Assembly (NCBI RefSeq): GCF_003865035.1
Contig: NZ_BHVZ01000001.1
Span: forward strand, 248,001 to 312,000
Origin: Anaerotignum faecicola
GTDB taxonomy: Bacteria > Bacillota > Clostridia > Lachnospirales > Anaerotignaceae
Length of the DNA: 64,000 nucleotides
Direction of reading: 5' to 3'
The notes under the pieces were generated by a model, which was given only the letters and a program-made list of their open reading frames with translations, was not told the DNA's origin and ran no database searches. A program made the position numbers and the translations under genes. Shown here piece after piece: positions 17,983-27,405 of the stretch; the stretch's first letter is position 1; every line of letters starts with the position of its first letter.

Positions 17983-19032
17983 CTATTCCTCCATAGCCTT
18001 TTCCTTGATGTGGCTTCTTCGCAGCTGACCGCAGGCAGCATCAATATCACTGCCCAGCTTTCGTCTGACTGTGGTTTCCACACCATTTTCACTCAGAATA
18101 GATGCAAACCGTTTTACCCGCTCCGCAGAGCTTTTGATATAATTGCGCTCCTTTACGTCATTGACAGGAATCAGGTTCACATGGCAGAGCATATCTCTCA
18201 GCCTTCCGGCCAGCTCCCGCGCATGCGCATCCCCGTCATTCACGCCATGAATCAGCGCATATTCAAAGGTAATGCGGCGTTTTGTTTTCTCCGCGTAATC
18301 CCTGCACGCCTGCAAAAGTCTGTCCATATCGTACAGCTTTGCCACAGGCATGGTCTGCGTACGGATTTCGTCATTCGGCGCATGCAAGGAAACCGCCAGT
18401 GTAATCTGAAGATTTTCCTCCGCCAGCGCATAAATTTTTTCCACCAAGCCGCAGGTCGAAAGCGTAATATGTCTCTGTCCCATATTCTGCCCATTCGGGT
18501 CGTTAATCAGACGCAGAAATTTCAGAACATTGTCATAATTATCCAGAGGCTCGCCGCTGCCCATCAGTACCGTACCGTGTACTCGCTCGCCGCAGTCCTT
18601 CTGAATCGCATAAATCTGGGAAAGCATTTCTCCTGCCGTCAGTCCGCGTTCCACGCCGTCCAGTGTGGATGCGCAGAATTTGCAGCCCATCCGACAGCCG
18701 ACCTGCGTCGAAATGCAGACTGTATTGCCATGCTCATATTTCATCAATACACTTTCGATAATCGCGCCATCCGAAAGCGCAAAAAGATATTTTCTCGTGC
18801 CGTCAATCTGAGAAACCAGCCGCCGCACGATTTTCACACCGTTGATTGCTGCCGTTTCGCCAAGCTTTTCCCGCAGGCTTTTGGAAAGATTCGTCATTTC
18901 GGCAAAGCTGTCCACCTGCTTTGCGTGTAGCCAATCGAAAAGCTGCTTCGCACGAAATTTCGGTTCACCCAATTCCTGCAAAAGCTCCTGCAATTCGGTT
19001 ATGTCCATGGATTTGATATCAACCTTTTCCAT
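17983..19032 (-). CDS. rlmN: 23S rRNA/tRNA adenine C2-methyltransferase RlmN
   Basis: 349-residue radical SAM enzyme. The cluster-binding C-x3-C-x2-C appears in GCRMGCKFCAS, with GSGEP and the methyl-carrying Cys region near the C-terminus (RKLGSDIDAACGQLR). RlmN methylates C2 of A2503 in 23S rRNA and A37 in some tRNAs. ATG 19032, SD GAAGGAAGG, 3 bp after rsmB. Confidence 0.97.
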   Translation of the reverse strand: MEKVDIKSMDITELQELLQELGEPKFRAKQLFDWLHAKQVDSFAEMTNLSKSLREKLGETAAINGVKIVRRLVSQIDGTRKYLFALSDGAIIESVLMKYEHGNTVCISTQVGCRMGCKFCASTLDGVERGLTAGEMLSQIYAIQKDCGERVHGTVLMGSGEPLDNYDNVLKFLRLINDPNGQNMGQRHITLSTCGLVEKIYALAEENLQITLAVSLHAPNDEIRTQTMPVAKLYDMDRLLQACRDYAEKTKRRITFEYALIHGVNDGDAHARELAGRLRDMLCHVNLIPVNDVKERNYIKSSAERVKRFASILSENGVETTVRRKLGSDIDAACGQLRRSHIKEKAMEE

Positions 19033-19035
19033 ATC

Positions 19036-20379
19036 TCAATCCTTTCTTCTTAATTTTGAAATGAAAAATCCGTCTGTTCCTGTTTTATGGGGCAGCAGGG
19101 TCAGATATCCCTTTTTCGCCGTTTCCGTATCCCAGCCTTCGGGCAGAAATTCCGAAATATCCTCCGCCGCAAAATCGGGGTGCTGTGCCAAAAACCATTC
19201 CAGATTCTTTTCATTTTCCTTTCGGCAAAGCGTACAGGTGCTGTAGACCAGAACGCCGCCCTTTTTCACATAGCCTGCCGCATTTTCCAGAATTTCTCTC
19301 TGAATTTTTGTCAGGCTGTCAATCTCATTGCCATCCTTTTTCAGGCGGATATCCGGCTTCTTTCGCATCAGCCCCAGACCGGAGCAGGGCACATCCGCCA
19401 GCACGCGGTCAAACTGCTTCGGGCTTTCCTCCTCAGCCGCCGCATCCTTCACCCTGCACTGCATGATGGAAATGCCAAGGCGTTCTGCGCCCTCCTGCAT
19501 CAGGTCGATTTTATGCTCGTAAATATCGCAGGAAAGCAGACTGCCCTCGTTTTCCATCCGTTCCGCAATCGTAAAGCTTTTCCCGCCCGGCGCGGCGCAC
19601 ATGTCTAAAATCTCCTCGCCTTTTTTCGGGTCTAGCACCCGTACCGCGAGCTGAGAGCTTTCATCCTGCACATGGAACAGTCCTTCTTTGAAGGCATCCA
19701 AGCGGCTTAAATCCGCCGTTTTCGTCAGATGCAGTGCATCCGCGCAGATTCTGCCCTCTGCCACATGCACACCTGCCTGCTCCAGCTTCTTTTTCAAAGC
19801 CTGCGTATTCGTTTTCAGCGTATTCACCCGAATCGTCACATCGGGGGACTGATTATCATACGCACAAATTTGCTCCGTTTCTTCGTAGCCATAATAGGCA
19901 ATCCACATCCGCACCAGCCACAGCGGATGGGAATACGCCACAGAAAGATATTCCGCCGTTCCCCTCTCAGGCAGGGGAATCGCCTGCTTTTTCTTGGCCG
20001 CCGTGCGCAATACGCCGTTCACAAAGCCCTTCAAAGAGCCATATCCTCTGACCGATGCCAGCTTCACCGCCTCATTACACGCCGCTGCATCCGGTACGTC
20101 CATGAAGTACATCTGATACACCGCCGTCCGCAGCACTGCCAGCAGCCACGGCTTCATTTTTTCCGTTTTTGTTTTGGAAAAGGTATTCAGCACATGGTCA
20201 ATATAAATCAAATTGCGCAGTGTACCGTTTACCACCTCCGTCACGAAGGCTCTGTCCTGTCTGGACATCGCACCGTTCTGCCGCAGCAGGCGGCGCAATG
20301 TCATTGTATTATAGGCATCCGCCGTCATGATTTCCATGAGCGCCTCTGCCGCAATCTCTCTTGGATTGATTTGGATCAT
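19036..20379 (-). CDS. rsmB: 16S rRNA m5C967 methyltransferase RsmB
   Basis: 447 residues. NusB-like RNA-binding domain (about 1-140) followed by a Rossmann methyltransferase with DMCAAPGGKS near residue 255, ADVPCSGLG near 328 and the catalytic Cys in YSTCTL near 379. It methylates C967 of 16S rRNA. Start ATG 20379. A promoter directly upstream makes it the first gene of the rsmB-rlmN-stp-pknB-rsgA-rpe-thiN transcript. Confidence 0.96.
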   Translation of the reverse strand: MIQINPREIAAEALMEIMTADAYNTMTLRRLLRQNGAMSRQDRAFVTEVVNGTLRNLIYIDHVLNTFSKTKTEKMKPWLLAVLRTAVYQMYFMDVPDAAACNEAVKLASVRGYGSLKGFVNGVLRTAAKKKQAIPLPERGTAEYLSVAYSHPLWLVRMWIAYYGYEETEQICAYDNQSPDVTIRVNTLKTNTQALKKKLEQAGVHVAEGRICADALHLTKTADLSRLDAFKEGLFHVQDESSQLAVRVLDPKKGEEILDMCAAPGGKSFTIAERMENEGSLLSCDIYEHKIDLMQEGAERLGISIMQCRVKDAAAEEESPKQFDRVLADVPCSGLGLMRKKPDIRLKKDGNEIDSLTKIQREILENAAGYVKKGGVLVYSTCTLCRKENEKNLEWFLAQHPDFAAEDISEFLPEGWDTETAKKGYLTLLPHKTGTDGFFISKLRRKD

Positions 20380-20423
20380 TTTTTTCCATTCCTTCCGTTC
20401 AAGCCATTCTGTCTCAACATAAT

Positions 20424-20452
20424 ATTATACGACAAAACAGAGGATTCTTCAA
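20424..20452 (-). promoter_or_regulatory. Promoter of the rsmB operon
   Basis: Minus strand TTGAAG (20452-20447), 17 bp, TATAAT (20429-20424). Confidence 0.8.
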
Positions 20453-20497
20453 TCATTTCGCCCCTATTTCGACAAAAAAGAGGCATCCGCAAAAACA

Positions 20498-20536
20498 CCA
20501 AAAGGCTAATCCGCAATCAGATTAGCCTTTCTTTTT
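20498..20536. terminator. Terminator between the metallopeptidase gene and rsmB
   Basis: AAGGCTAATC pairs with GATTAGCCTT; short T-runs on both sides. It separates two transcription units of the block. Confidence 0.75.
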
Positions 20537-21240
20537 TAATCGTCTCTTCTGCCAAAGATGGCAACCAAGCGCAACAGCTGCGCGATTGCCGCAAACGCCG
20601 CCGCAACATAGGTCATTGCCGCCGCACTCAGCACCCTTTTCGCACCGCCGATTTCATCGCTGTCCAGAAATCCGTCATCTGCCAGCAGGCGAATCGCCCT
20701 TCTGGATGCGTTGAATTCCACAGGCAGTGTAATAATCGTAAACACAACGGAAAGGGAGAAGAACAGAATCCCCAGTGTCACCAATGTGCTGCCGCCGCCG
20801 CTGAAAATAAACCCAATCAAAATCAGGGGAATTGCCAGTCTGGAGCCGAAGTTTGCCAGAGGCACGAAAAAGCTTCGCAGTGCCAAGGGTGCATAGCCCA
20901 CGTCATGCTGAATGGCATGCCCTGTCTCGTGTGCCGCTACGCCGACCGCCGCTACCGATGTGCTGTCATACACGCTTTCGGACAGGCGCAGTGTCTTTGT
21001 TCTGGGGTCATAATGGTCTGTCAGGTTGCCTGCCACACGCTGCACGCTTACATCATAAATGCCTGCGTTGTGCATCATCTGCTCTGCCACCTGCGCCCCC
21101 GTCAAGCCTCGTCTGTTTCTGATTTTCGCATATTTCTTAAATGTACCGGATACCTTCATCTGCGCAACCATCGAAAAAATGAATGCCAGAAGCACCAAAA
21201 AGTACATACTGTCGTATCCATATCCATAACCATAATACAT
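20536..21240 (-). CDS. YugP-like membrane zinc metallopeptidase
   Basis: 234 residues. Zinc motif HETGHAIQH near residue 115, with a probable third ligand Glu in LPVEFNAS. A hydrophobic N-terminal segment follows a Tyr/Gly-rich start, and two more membrane segments lie near 135-185. The neutral zinc metallopeptidase family (PF04298) is widespread in Firmicutes; the substrate is unknown. It sits between fmt and rsmB, a position common in Clostridia but not in Bacillus. Confidence 0.92.
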   Translation of the reverse strand: MYYGYGYGYDSMYFLVLLAFIFSMVAQMKVSGTFKKYAKIRNRRGLTGAQVAEQMMHNAGIYDVSVQRVAGNLTDHYDPRTKTLRLSESVYDSTSVAAVGVAAHETGHAIQHDVGYAPLALRSFFVPLANFGSRLAIPLILIGFIFSGGGSTLVTLGILFFSLSVVFTIITLPVEFNASRRAIRLLADDGFLDSDEIGGAKRVLSAAAMTYVAAAFAAIAQLLRLVAIFGRRDD

Positions 21241-21281
21241 ATCGGTTCCTCCTATCTGTTTGGAACTTTCCTATTCAAGCC

Positions 21282-22211
21282 TTAGCCAAGCAAAATGCCT
21301 GTCTGCATTTCATGCCCACGCAGATACGCATCCGCCGTCATCTTCTTGCCGCCGCGCGCCTGCACCTCTTTGATACGCAAAATTCCATCGCCGCATTTTA
21401 CCGCAAAGTCCTTTTTTGTCACCTCTACGATTTCGCCAAATGCCGCATCGGGGTAGCTTTTATTTTCCGCCTCTGCCCAGAACATCTTGAGCGGCTCCTC
21501 TCCCAAAACAGCGTATGCGCCATGTCCGGGATACATTCCGCGCATCAGATCAATAATCTGCTGTCCGCCTTTGCTCCAGTCAATATGTCCTGTCTCCTTA
21601 TGAATCATGGGCGCATGGGTTGCCAGTGCATCATCCTGCGGTATCCGTGTAATTGTGCCCTTTTCCAGTCCGTCAATCGTTTCCAGAAGCAGTGCTGCGC
21701 CTGCCACCGCCATTTTATCATGCAGATCCTCAAAATTATCTGTCGGAAGAATCTCCACTTCCGTTTTCAAAAGCATATCCCCCGTATCCATGCCCTTTGC
21801 CATGAACATCGTGGTAATGCCTGTTACCTTCTTACCGTCAATAATGGCGCGCTGCATCGGTGCCGCCCCTCTGTATTCCGGCAGAAGCGAGCCATGCACA
21901 TTGATACAGCCATATTTCGGCATATTCAGAATTTCCTCCGGCAAAATCTGCCCAAATGCAGTAACGGCAATCAAATCCGCGCCATAGCCGCGCAGCTGTT
22001 CGATAACCTCCGGTTCGCGTACCTTCACAGGCTGCAAAACAGGAATCCCTTGCTCCAGCGCCACTGCCTTTACGGGTGTGGGCTGTAGCTTTTTCCCTCT
22101 GCCCTTGGGCTTATCGGGCTGTGTCACCACTGCCACAACCTCATGCCTTGTCAGCAATGCCTGTAAGGAAGGTACCGCAAAATCGGGCGTTCCCATAAAA
22201 ATCACTCTCAT
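21282..22211 (-). CDS. fmt: Methionyl-tRNA formyltransferase
   Basis: 309 residues of normal length. N-terminal formyl-transferase fold with FMGTPDFAVP, the 10-formyl-THF site and catalytic HGSLLPEYRGAAP, then a C-terminal OB-like tRNA-binding domain. It formylates initiator Met-tRNA; def, 12 bp upstream in the operon, removes the formyl group later. Its cofactor is supplied by the fhs/folD pathway encoded at 36351-38902. Confidence 0.97.
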   Translation of the reverse strand: MRVIFMGTPDFAVPSLQALLTRHEVVAVVTQPDKPKGRGKKLQPTPVKAVALEQGIPVLQPVKVREPEVIEQLRGYGADLIAVTAFGQILPEEILNMPKYGCINVHGSLLPEYRGAAPMQRAIIDGKKVTGITTMFMAKGMDTGDMLLKTEVEILPTDNFEDLHDKMAVAGAALLLETIDGLEKGTITRIPQDDALATHAPMIHKETGHIDWSKGGQQIIDLMRGMYPGHGAYAVLGEEPLKMFWAEAENKSYPDAAFGEIVEVTKKDFAVKCGDGILRIKEVQARGGKKMTADAYLRGHEMQTGILLG

Positions 22212-22223
22212 CGGTATTCCTCC

Positions 22224-22676
22224 TTACGCTTCCTCTCTCGGCAGTGCCTTATCAATATACAGAATCCCATCCAGATGGTCAATCTCGTGGCACAATGCGC
22301 GTGCCATCAGTTCTTCCCCCTCGATGATGAATTCATTGCCCTCTCTGTCCATCGCCTTTGCCTTCACATAATAGGGGCGTTCCACAGGGGCAGATTGTCC
22401 GGGCAGGCTCAGGCAGCCCTCCTCGTCAGTCTGAGAACCGCTCGTTTCCAGAATGACAGGGTTCAAAAGCTCCACCAGGCCCTCGCCGATATCAATGACA
22501 ACGGCTCTTTTCAGAATCCCTACCTGTGGTGCGGCTAAACCAACGCCGTTTGCCTCATACATGGTATCCGCCATATCATCCAGCAGTGTCAGCAGGTTAG
22601 GGGTAATTTCCTTGATCGGTTTGCAGGTTTTTCTCAGCACCTCATCTGTGCTGATACGAATATTACGAATTGCCAT
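22224..22676 (-). CDS. def: Peptide deformylase
   Basis: 150 residues. All three motifs are present: [17 protein letters not shown] with the metal Cys, and HEIDHLDG with the two His ligands and catalytic Glu. It removes N-formyl groups from nascent proteins. SD TAGGAGGA before ATG 22676. It has its own promoter at the very end of priA. Confidence 0.97.
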   Translation of the reverse strand: MAIRNIRISTDEVLRKTCKPIKEITPNLLTLLDDMADTMYEANGVGLAAPQVGILKRAVVIDIGEGLVELLNPVILETSGSQTDEEGCLSLPGQSAPVERPYYVKAKAMDREGNEFIIEGEELMARALCHEIDHLDGILYIDKALPREEA

Positions 22677-22788
22677 TTTTTCTTCCTCCTAATTCTATAA
22701 TATCTCCAAAATTTGAACAAACAAAAAACTTTTTGTAAATTTATCTGAAACAGAAACGGAAAGCGCATTTTTCGTTTTCCAATGAAAT

Positions 22789-22817
22789 ATTATAACATTT
22801 TTTTCTGCTTTATACAA
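22789..22817 (-). promoter_or_regulatory. Promoter of def-fmt
   Basis: Minus strand TTGTAT (22817-22812), 17 bp, TATAAT (22794-22789). The -35 overlaps the last priA codons, allowing def-fmt expression independent of priA. Confidence 0.75.
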
Positions 22818-25248
22818 TATTGGTCGGGTTAAGCGCCAAACCTACGCGCACATTACGGTTTCGCTCCTTCTTCATCCTCTCCGCTGTCGGCAGAACCAGC
22901 TGCCGCAGGGGTTCCTCCTCCGCCGCCTTCACAATAATTTGGTAGCGGTATTCTCCGCGAAATTTCGGCAGTGCCGTCGGCCCGAGAATCGTTGCAATCT
23001 CCTCCTCATCCGCCTGTGCCAGTCGTTCTGCCAGCTCCTGCGCCGCCTGTGCCGCTTCCTCCTGCGCCGCACCTGTCAGCAGAATACTGAAAAATGCGGA
23101 AAACGGCGGATAGCCCATCATCTGCCGCATGAGCATTTCTTCCTCATAAAAGCCTTCATAATCCTGCTTCGCGGCATACTGCACCGCATAGTGCTGTGGC
23201 TGATAGGTCTGGAGAAACACGCGCCCTCTGTCATCCCTTCTGCCGGCACGTCCTGCCGCCTGCAGCATCAGCCGAAAGCCCGTTTCCGCCGCCGTAAAGC
23301 TGTCCGCATTTAAGGATAAATCCGCCGCCATAATGCCCACCAGCGTCACATTGGGGTAATCATGCCCCTTGGCAATCATCTGCGTCCCAATCAGAATATC
23401 CGCCTCTCCTGCCGCAAATGCCGCAAGAATTTTTTCATGGCTGTGCTTTGTCAGCGTGGTATCCAAATCCATCCGCAGAATCCTTGCTTCCGGAAACAGC
23501 TTTCCTGCTTCCTCCTCTATTTTCTGTGTCCCTGTGCCGAAATAACGAATATACTTCGAGCCACAGACAGGGCAGACCTTCGGCAAAGGGGCTCTCCTGC
23601 CGCAATAATGGCAAGCCAGCGCATGCTCCTTCGCATGATAGGTATAGGTTAAATCACATTCCGGGCATTTCATCACATGCCCACAGCTACGGCAGGAAAC
23701 AAAGGTTGCATATCCTCTGCGGTTCAAAAAGAGCATGGTCTGCTCGCCCTTCTCCAGATTCCTGCGGATTTCCGCCTGCAATGCTCTGCCGAACGCAGAA
23801 CGGTTGCCCTCTGCCAGCTCCTTTCGCATATCCGTCACAAGCATCCGCGGCAGAACGCCGCCGCCCGTCCGCTCCTTTAATTCCAGCAGCAGAAATTCTC
23901 CCTGTTTTGCTTTGTAATAGCTGATGAAATCGGGCGTTGCCGTCCCCATCAGAAAGAGCGCACCATAGCGTTTTGCCAGTGCCGCCGCAACGTCCTTTGT
24001 GTCATATTTCGGGGTAATATCGGAAACATAGCTGTTCTCGTGTGCCTCATCCATGATAATTGCGCCAACCTTCGGAAACGGCAGAAACAAAGCCGACCGT
24101 GCGCCTATCACAACCGAAATTTCGCCATCCCTTGCCTTTTTCCACTGGTCAACTCTCTCCCCCATGGAAAGGCGGCTGTGCGTCACGCTGACTGCATCCC
24201 CAAAGCGGGAAACGAACCGCTCCGCAAGCAAAGGGGTTAAGGCAATCTCCGGCACAAGTACAATCGCCTGCTCGCCCCTCGCCAGAACCTCCGCAATGAT
24301 CTGCATATAAATCTCCGTTTTGCCGCTGCCCGTCACGCCATGCAGAAGTACAGGCTTTTTTTCTTCCTGCTCCAATTCCCGATGCAAAGCAGAAAGCGCC
24401 GCCGCCTGCTCTGCCGTCGGGGTAAAGGGCTGTGTCCGTTCCACCGTATCCGCATCAAAGACATTTCGCCGTTCCGTCTGCCTCCGTTCCCGCAGGATGC
24501 CCTTTTTCAGCAGGGTTTTAATGGGAGAATCCGTAATGCCGAGGGCTTCCTTCAGCTCTGCGGCAGTTGCTTCTCTGCCGTTTGCAAGGTACTCCAGCAG
24601 CAGCCTTTGCCCCTCCAGACGCTTCTCCTTCTCCGCCTTTTTCCATGCCGCTTCCAGAAGGGGATGGTCTCTGTCCAGAGAATAGAGCCGTTTTTCGTTT
24701 TTGTATTCACTGCGGTGCAGCTCCTGCTTCAGCGCAAGCAGCCCCTTTCCCTCTGCCTTCCGCAGAAATGTCAGGCAATCTCCGCCGAATTCTGCCTGTA
24801 CCTCCTCCAAGGGAATTTCCCTTCGTTCCCCGAATAATGCAAGCAGCGCCGTTTCCTTCGGGGTCAGCTTCGTTTCAGCATCAAGCGATTTTCGGCTGAC
24901 TGTCCAGCTGCTTTTTGTGCGGATGCCAGGCGGCATAATTGCCTGCAGGCATTGGTTCAGCGTGCAGAAATAGCGTTCCTTCATCCATTCCGCCAAATCC
25001 AGAAGGGCAGGGGTAAAGGTTGGTCTGCCCTCATCCAGAACCTCAAGAAGCTCCTTGATTTTATCCGCAGGCACCTCTGTTTTTTCGGAAAGAGAAATGA
25101 CATAGCCCTCCGCCTTTTTGTTGCGGCTGCCAAATGGCACAATCACCCTTACACCGATTTCCACTGCCATCCCTTCGGGAATCCGATAATCAAACAGCTT
25201 ATCCATTTCCGGCTGATTCAGCCCAACAATCACCTTCGCATACATCAC
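22810..25248 (-). CDS. priA: Primosomal replication-restart helicase PriA
   Basis: 812 residues. N-terminal 3'-end-binding domain (to about 110), winged helix, then a superfamily 2 helicase with Walker A GVTGSGKTE near 301, DEAH near 396 and GTATPD. Zinc-binding Cys pairs (CRSCG, CPEC, CHYCG, CPVCG) lie at about 520-565. PriA reloads the replisome at stalled forks. It follows rpoZ; in most Firmicutes coaBC stands between them. Confidence 0.96.
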   Translation of the reverse strand: MMYAKVIVGLNQPEMDKLFDYRIPEGMAVEIGVRVIVPFGSRNKKAEGYVISLSEKTEVPADKIKELLEVLDEGRPTFTPALLDLAEWMKERYFCTLNQCLQAIMPPGIRTKSSWTVSRKSLDAETKLTPKETALLALFGERREIPLEEVQAEFGGDCLTFLRKAEGKGLLALKQELHRSEYKNEKRLYSLDRDHPLLEAAWKKAEKEKRLEGQRLLLEYLANGREATAAELKEALGITDSPIKTLLKKGILRERRQTERRNVFDADTVERTQPFTPTAEQAAALSALHRELEQEEKKPVLLHGVTGSGKTEIYMQIIAEVLARGEQAIVLVPEIALTPLLAERFVSRFGDAVSVTHSRLSMGERVDQWKKARDGEISVVIGARSALFLPFPKVGAIIMDEAHENSYVSDITPKYDTKDVAAALAKRYGALFLMGTATPDFISYYKAKQGEFLLLELKERTGGGVLPRMLVTDMRKELAEGNRSAFGRALQAEIRRNLEKGEQTMLFLNRRGYATFVSCRSCGHVMKCPECDLTYTYHAKEHALACHYCGRRAPLPKVCPVCGSKYIRYFGTGTQKIEEEAGKLFPEARILRMDLDTTLTKHSHEKILAAFAAGEADILIGTQMIAKGHDYPNVTLVGIMAADLSLNADSFTAAETGFRLMLQAAGRAGRRDDRGRVFLQTYQPQHYAVQYAAKQDYEGFYEEEMLMRQMMGYPPFSAFFSILLTGAAQEEAAQAAQELAERLAQADEEEIATILGPTALPKFRGEYRYQIIVKAAEEEPLRQLVLPTAERMKKERNRNVRVGLALNPTNIV

Positions 25249-25262
25249 TTCTCACCTCCCTA

Positions 25263-25290
25263 CAAAAACAGCCCGTAAAAACGGGCTATT
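25263..25290 (-). terminator. Attenuating terminator between rpoZ and priA
   Basis: Minus strand AGCCCGT, TTTT loop, ACGGGCT, then GTTTTTG. It lies inside an otherwise continuous operon, so it probably lowers priA expression rather than ending the message. Confidence 0.7.
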
Positions 25291-25301
25291 TTCCTTACAT
25301 A

Positions 25302-25601
25302 TTATTCTTTCTCGGTTTCCTCTGCCATGCTTGCAAAATCAACCTCTGCCAGTGCAACCTCTTTGTCCTCTTCCTCAGGCTTGCCCTCGCGGATTTTCAG
25401 CTTTCCTTCGTAAATTTCATTGACTGCGATGGAAACGGGCTTATCCACCTCAATATGGTCAATCATGGGCTGCTGATGATCTACCAGCTGTCTTGCTCTT
25501 TTTGCCGCCGCAATCACGATGGTATATCTGCTGGCAATGGTAATATCCTCGGAATCCTGTGTGATAACCTCCAGAATATCGGAATAAGAAGGTCTTAACA
25601 T
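25302..25601 (-). CDS. rpoZ: RNA polymerase omega subunit
   Basis: 99 residues. The N-terminal half matches omega (MLRPSYSDI, SRYTIVIAAAKRARQL, KPVSIAVNEIYEGKL), and the C-terminal tail is acidic. Omega stabilises the beta' subunit. ATG 25601 is 1 bp after the gmk stop codon. Confidence 0.93.
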   Translation of the reverse strand: MLRPSYSDILEVITQDSEDITIASRYTIVIAAAKRARQLVDHQQPMIDHIEVDKPVSIAVNEIYEGKLKIREGKPEEEDKEVALAEVDFASMAEETEKE

Positions 25602-25602
25602 A

Positions 25603-26211
25603 TTACATCTCTCCTTTGAAAATCTTTTTGATATTTTTATTTCTGCTGCATTTCATCTTTTCTGCCGCAACGATAGTCAGCATATCCTCAGTTGCCTGCT
25701 CTACGGTGTCATTGATGACCAGATAATCGTATTCCTCTACCAGCTCCATCTCCTCCAATGCGCGGCGCAATCGTTTGTTGATGGTTTCTTTATCCTCGGT
25801 GCCGCGTTTGGTCAGGCGGTTGCCCAGCTCCTCCAGATTGGGCGGAACCATGAAAATCAGCACGCCTTCGGGGTAAATTTTCTTTACCTGCAGCGCACCC
25901 TGTACCTCAATCTCCAGAATGACATTATTGCCTGCCATCAGCTGTTCTGTTACATATTTTCTGGGTGTGCCGTAATAATTGCCGCAGAATTCCGCCCATT
26001 CCAGAAGCTCCTTGCGGTCGCGCATTTTCTCAAATTCCTCTCTGGTATGGAAGAAATAATGCACCCCGTCCTTCTCATATTCTCTGGGCTTTCTTGTTGT
26101 TGCGGAAATGGAAAGCGAAAAATTGTTCTTCTCGCAAAGACGCTCTACAATCGTCCCTTTGCCGGAACCAGAAGGACCGGAGATAATCAATAAAATACCC
26201 TGTTTATTCAT
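25603..26211 (-). CDS. gmk: Guanylate kinase
   Basis: 202 residues. P-loop SGPSGSGKGT near residue 10, GMP-binding STTRKPREYEKDGV and the YYGT region. It phosphorylates GMP to GDP. The yicC-gmk-rpoZ order is conserved, but the remA gene usually found between yicC and gmk is absent here. Confidence 0.97.
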   Translation of the reverse strand: MNKQGILLIISGPSGSGKGTIVERLCEKNNFSLSISATTRKPREYEKDGVHYFFHTREEFEKMRDRKELLEWAEFCGNYYGTPRKYVTEQLMAGNNVILEIEVQGALQVKKIYPEGVLIFMVPPNLEELGNRLTKRGTEDKETINKRLRRALEEMELVEEYDYLVINDTVEQATEDMLTIVAAEKMKCSRNKNIKKIFKGEM

Positions 26212-26245
26212 GTGTATTTCCCCTTTATCCTATAAATAGCCTTTC

Positions 26246-26274
26246 TTTTTTATTGCGAAAAAAGGCTGTTACTC
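26246..26274 (-). other. Hairpin between yicC and gmk
   Basis: Minus strand AGCCTTTTTT pairs with AAAAAAG-AAGGCT. No U-run follows, so it is more likely a processing or stability element than a terminator. It occupies the 57-bp gap where remA is usually found. Confidence 0.5.
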
Positions 26275-27156
26275 CAAATTTTGAATCTGTTCTCTGATTT
26301 TTTCGATTTCACTTTTCAGTTCAATCGTGGCCTTTACAATCTGAATATCATTCGCCTTGGATGCGATGGTATTGGATTCTCTGTTCATTTCCTGAATCAG
26401 AAAGTCCAGCTTACGTCCTACCTGTCCGCCACCATCCAGAATATCCTTCAGTTGAATCAGATGGCTTTCCAGTCTGGTCACTTCCTCATCCACGCAGCCG
26501 CGGTCTGCAAAAACCGCAACCTCTGTCGCAATGCGCTGTGGATCAACATCAACGCCGCCCAGCAAATCCTTCAGGCGGTTATTCAGCTTTTCCTGATATT
26601 CCACAACCACCAGAGGGGAGCGTTCCTTCACCTCTGCCACAAGCGTCCTGATGCGTTCGCCCTTCAAAAGGATATCCTTTTTCAGATTTTCGCCCTCAAC
26701 GGTACGCATGGCAACGAATTTTTCCACTGCCTCATCCAGTGCAGGCACCAATGCCTCCCAGATGACTTCTTCCTCCTGCTGTGCCTTCTCCACCGTAATC
26801 ACATCGGGGAATTTTGCCGCCAGCTCCAGCTTATTTTCGCTGTAGATGCCGAATTTTTCTTCTATCAGCTTCAGCTTTTCGATATATGCCGCCGCCAGTG
26901 CTTCGTTCAGCTTTACCTCCACATCCGCTGCGGAAAAGGTTTCAAAGCTGATATACACATCAGTCTTGCCGCGAAATACCTCATGCATGATTCTTTTTTT
27001 GATTTTATCCTCCAGACCTGCCAGAGAACGGGGCAGCTTAATCGTCATGTCATTATAACGATGGTTTACGGATTTCATTTCCACCGTAAACTTTCTTTCC
27101 TCTGCGATATGCTCGCCGCGTCCATAGCCTGTCATGCTTCTTACACTTGCACTCAT
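26269..27156 (-). CDS. yicC: YicC-family endoribonuclease
   Basis: 295 residues from ATG 27156, which has SD AAAGGA and the family start MSASVRSMTGYG; the open frame runs 36 codons further into the promoter. The YicC N-domain (VEMKSVNHRYNDM) and the DUF1732 C-domain (LDFLIQEMNRESNTIASK) are both complete. YicC/YloC proteins are RNA endonucleases. First gene of the yicC-gmk-rpoZ-priA-def-fmt block. Confidence 0.95.
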   Translation of the reverse strand: MSASVRSMTGYGRGEHIAEERKFTVEMKSVNHRYNDMTIKLPRSLAGLEDKIKKRIMHEVFRGKTDVYISFETFSAADVEVKLNEALAAAYIEKLKLIEEKFGIYSENKLELAAKFPDVITVEKAQQEEEVIWEALVPALDEAVEKFVAMRTVEGENLKKDILLKGERIRTLVAEVKERSPLVVVEYQEKLNNRLKDLLGGVDVDPQRIATEVAVFADRGCVDEEVTRLESHLIQLKDILDGGGQVGRKLDFLIQEMNRESNTIASKANDIQIVKATIELKSEIEKIREQIQNLE

Positions 27157-27199
27157 GTTTCGGTTCCTTTCTATGCTTCGTTCCAAAAATCGTTGTTTT

Positions 27200-27228
27200 A
27201 TTATACATAAGTGTTTGCCAAATAGCAA
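27200..27228 (-). promoter_or_regulatory. Promoter of the yicC operon
   Basis: Minus strand TTGCTA (27228-27223), 17 bp ending ATG, TATAAT (27205-27200). Confidence 0.8.
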
Positions 27229-27339
27229 GGAAAACCGCAAATTGTATCCACTATTTTTAATCATTTTTTAATATTTCCTTCATTTTAGAATTTTTTTGCA
27301 AATCCTACTGCTTTTCTTGGTAATCCGTTTGAAAAAATA

Positions 27340-27368
27340 ATGCAAAAAAGAAAATCCTATGTTAAAAT
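27340..27368 (+). promoter_or_regulatory. Probable promoter of rqcH
   Basis: ATGCAA (27340-27345), 17 bp, TAAAAT (27363-27368). The -35 is imperfect. Confidence 0.45.
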
Positions 27369-27405
27369 TATGAATTAACCAAATGTATTCAAGGAGGTGT
27401 TCCTT

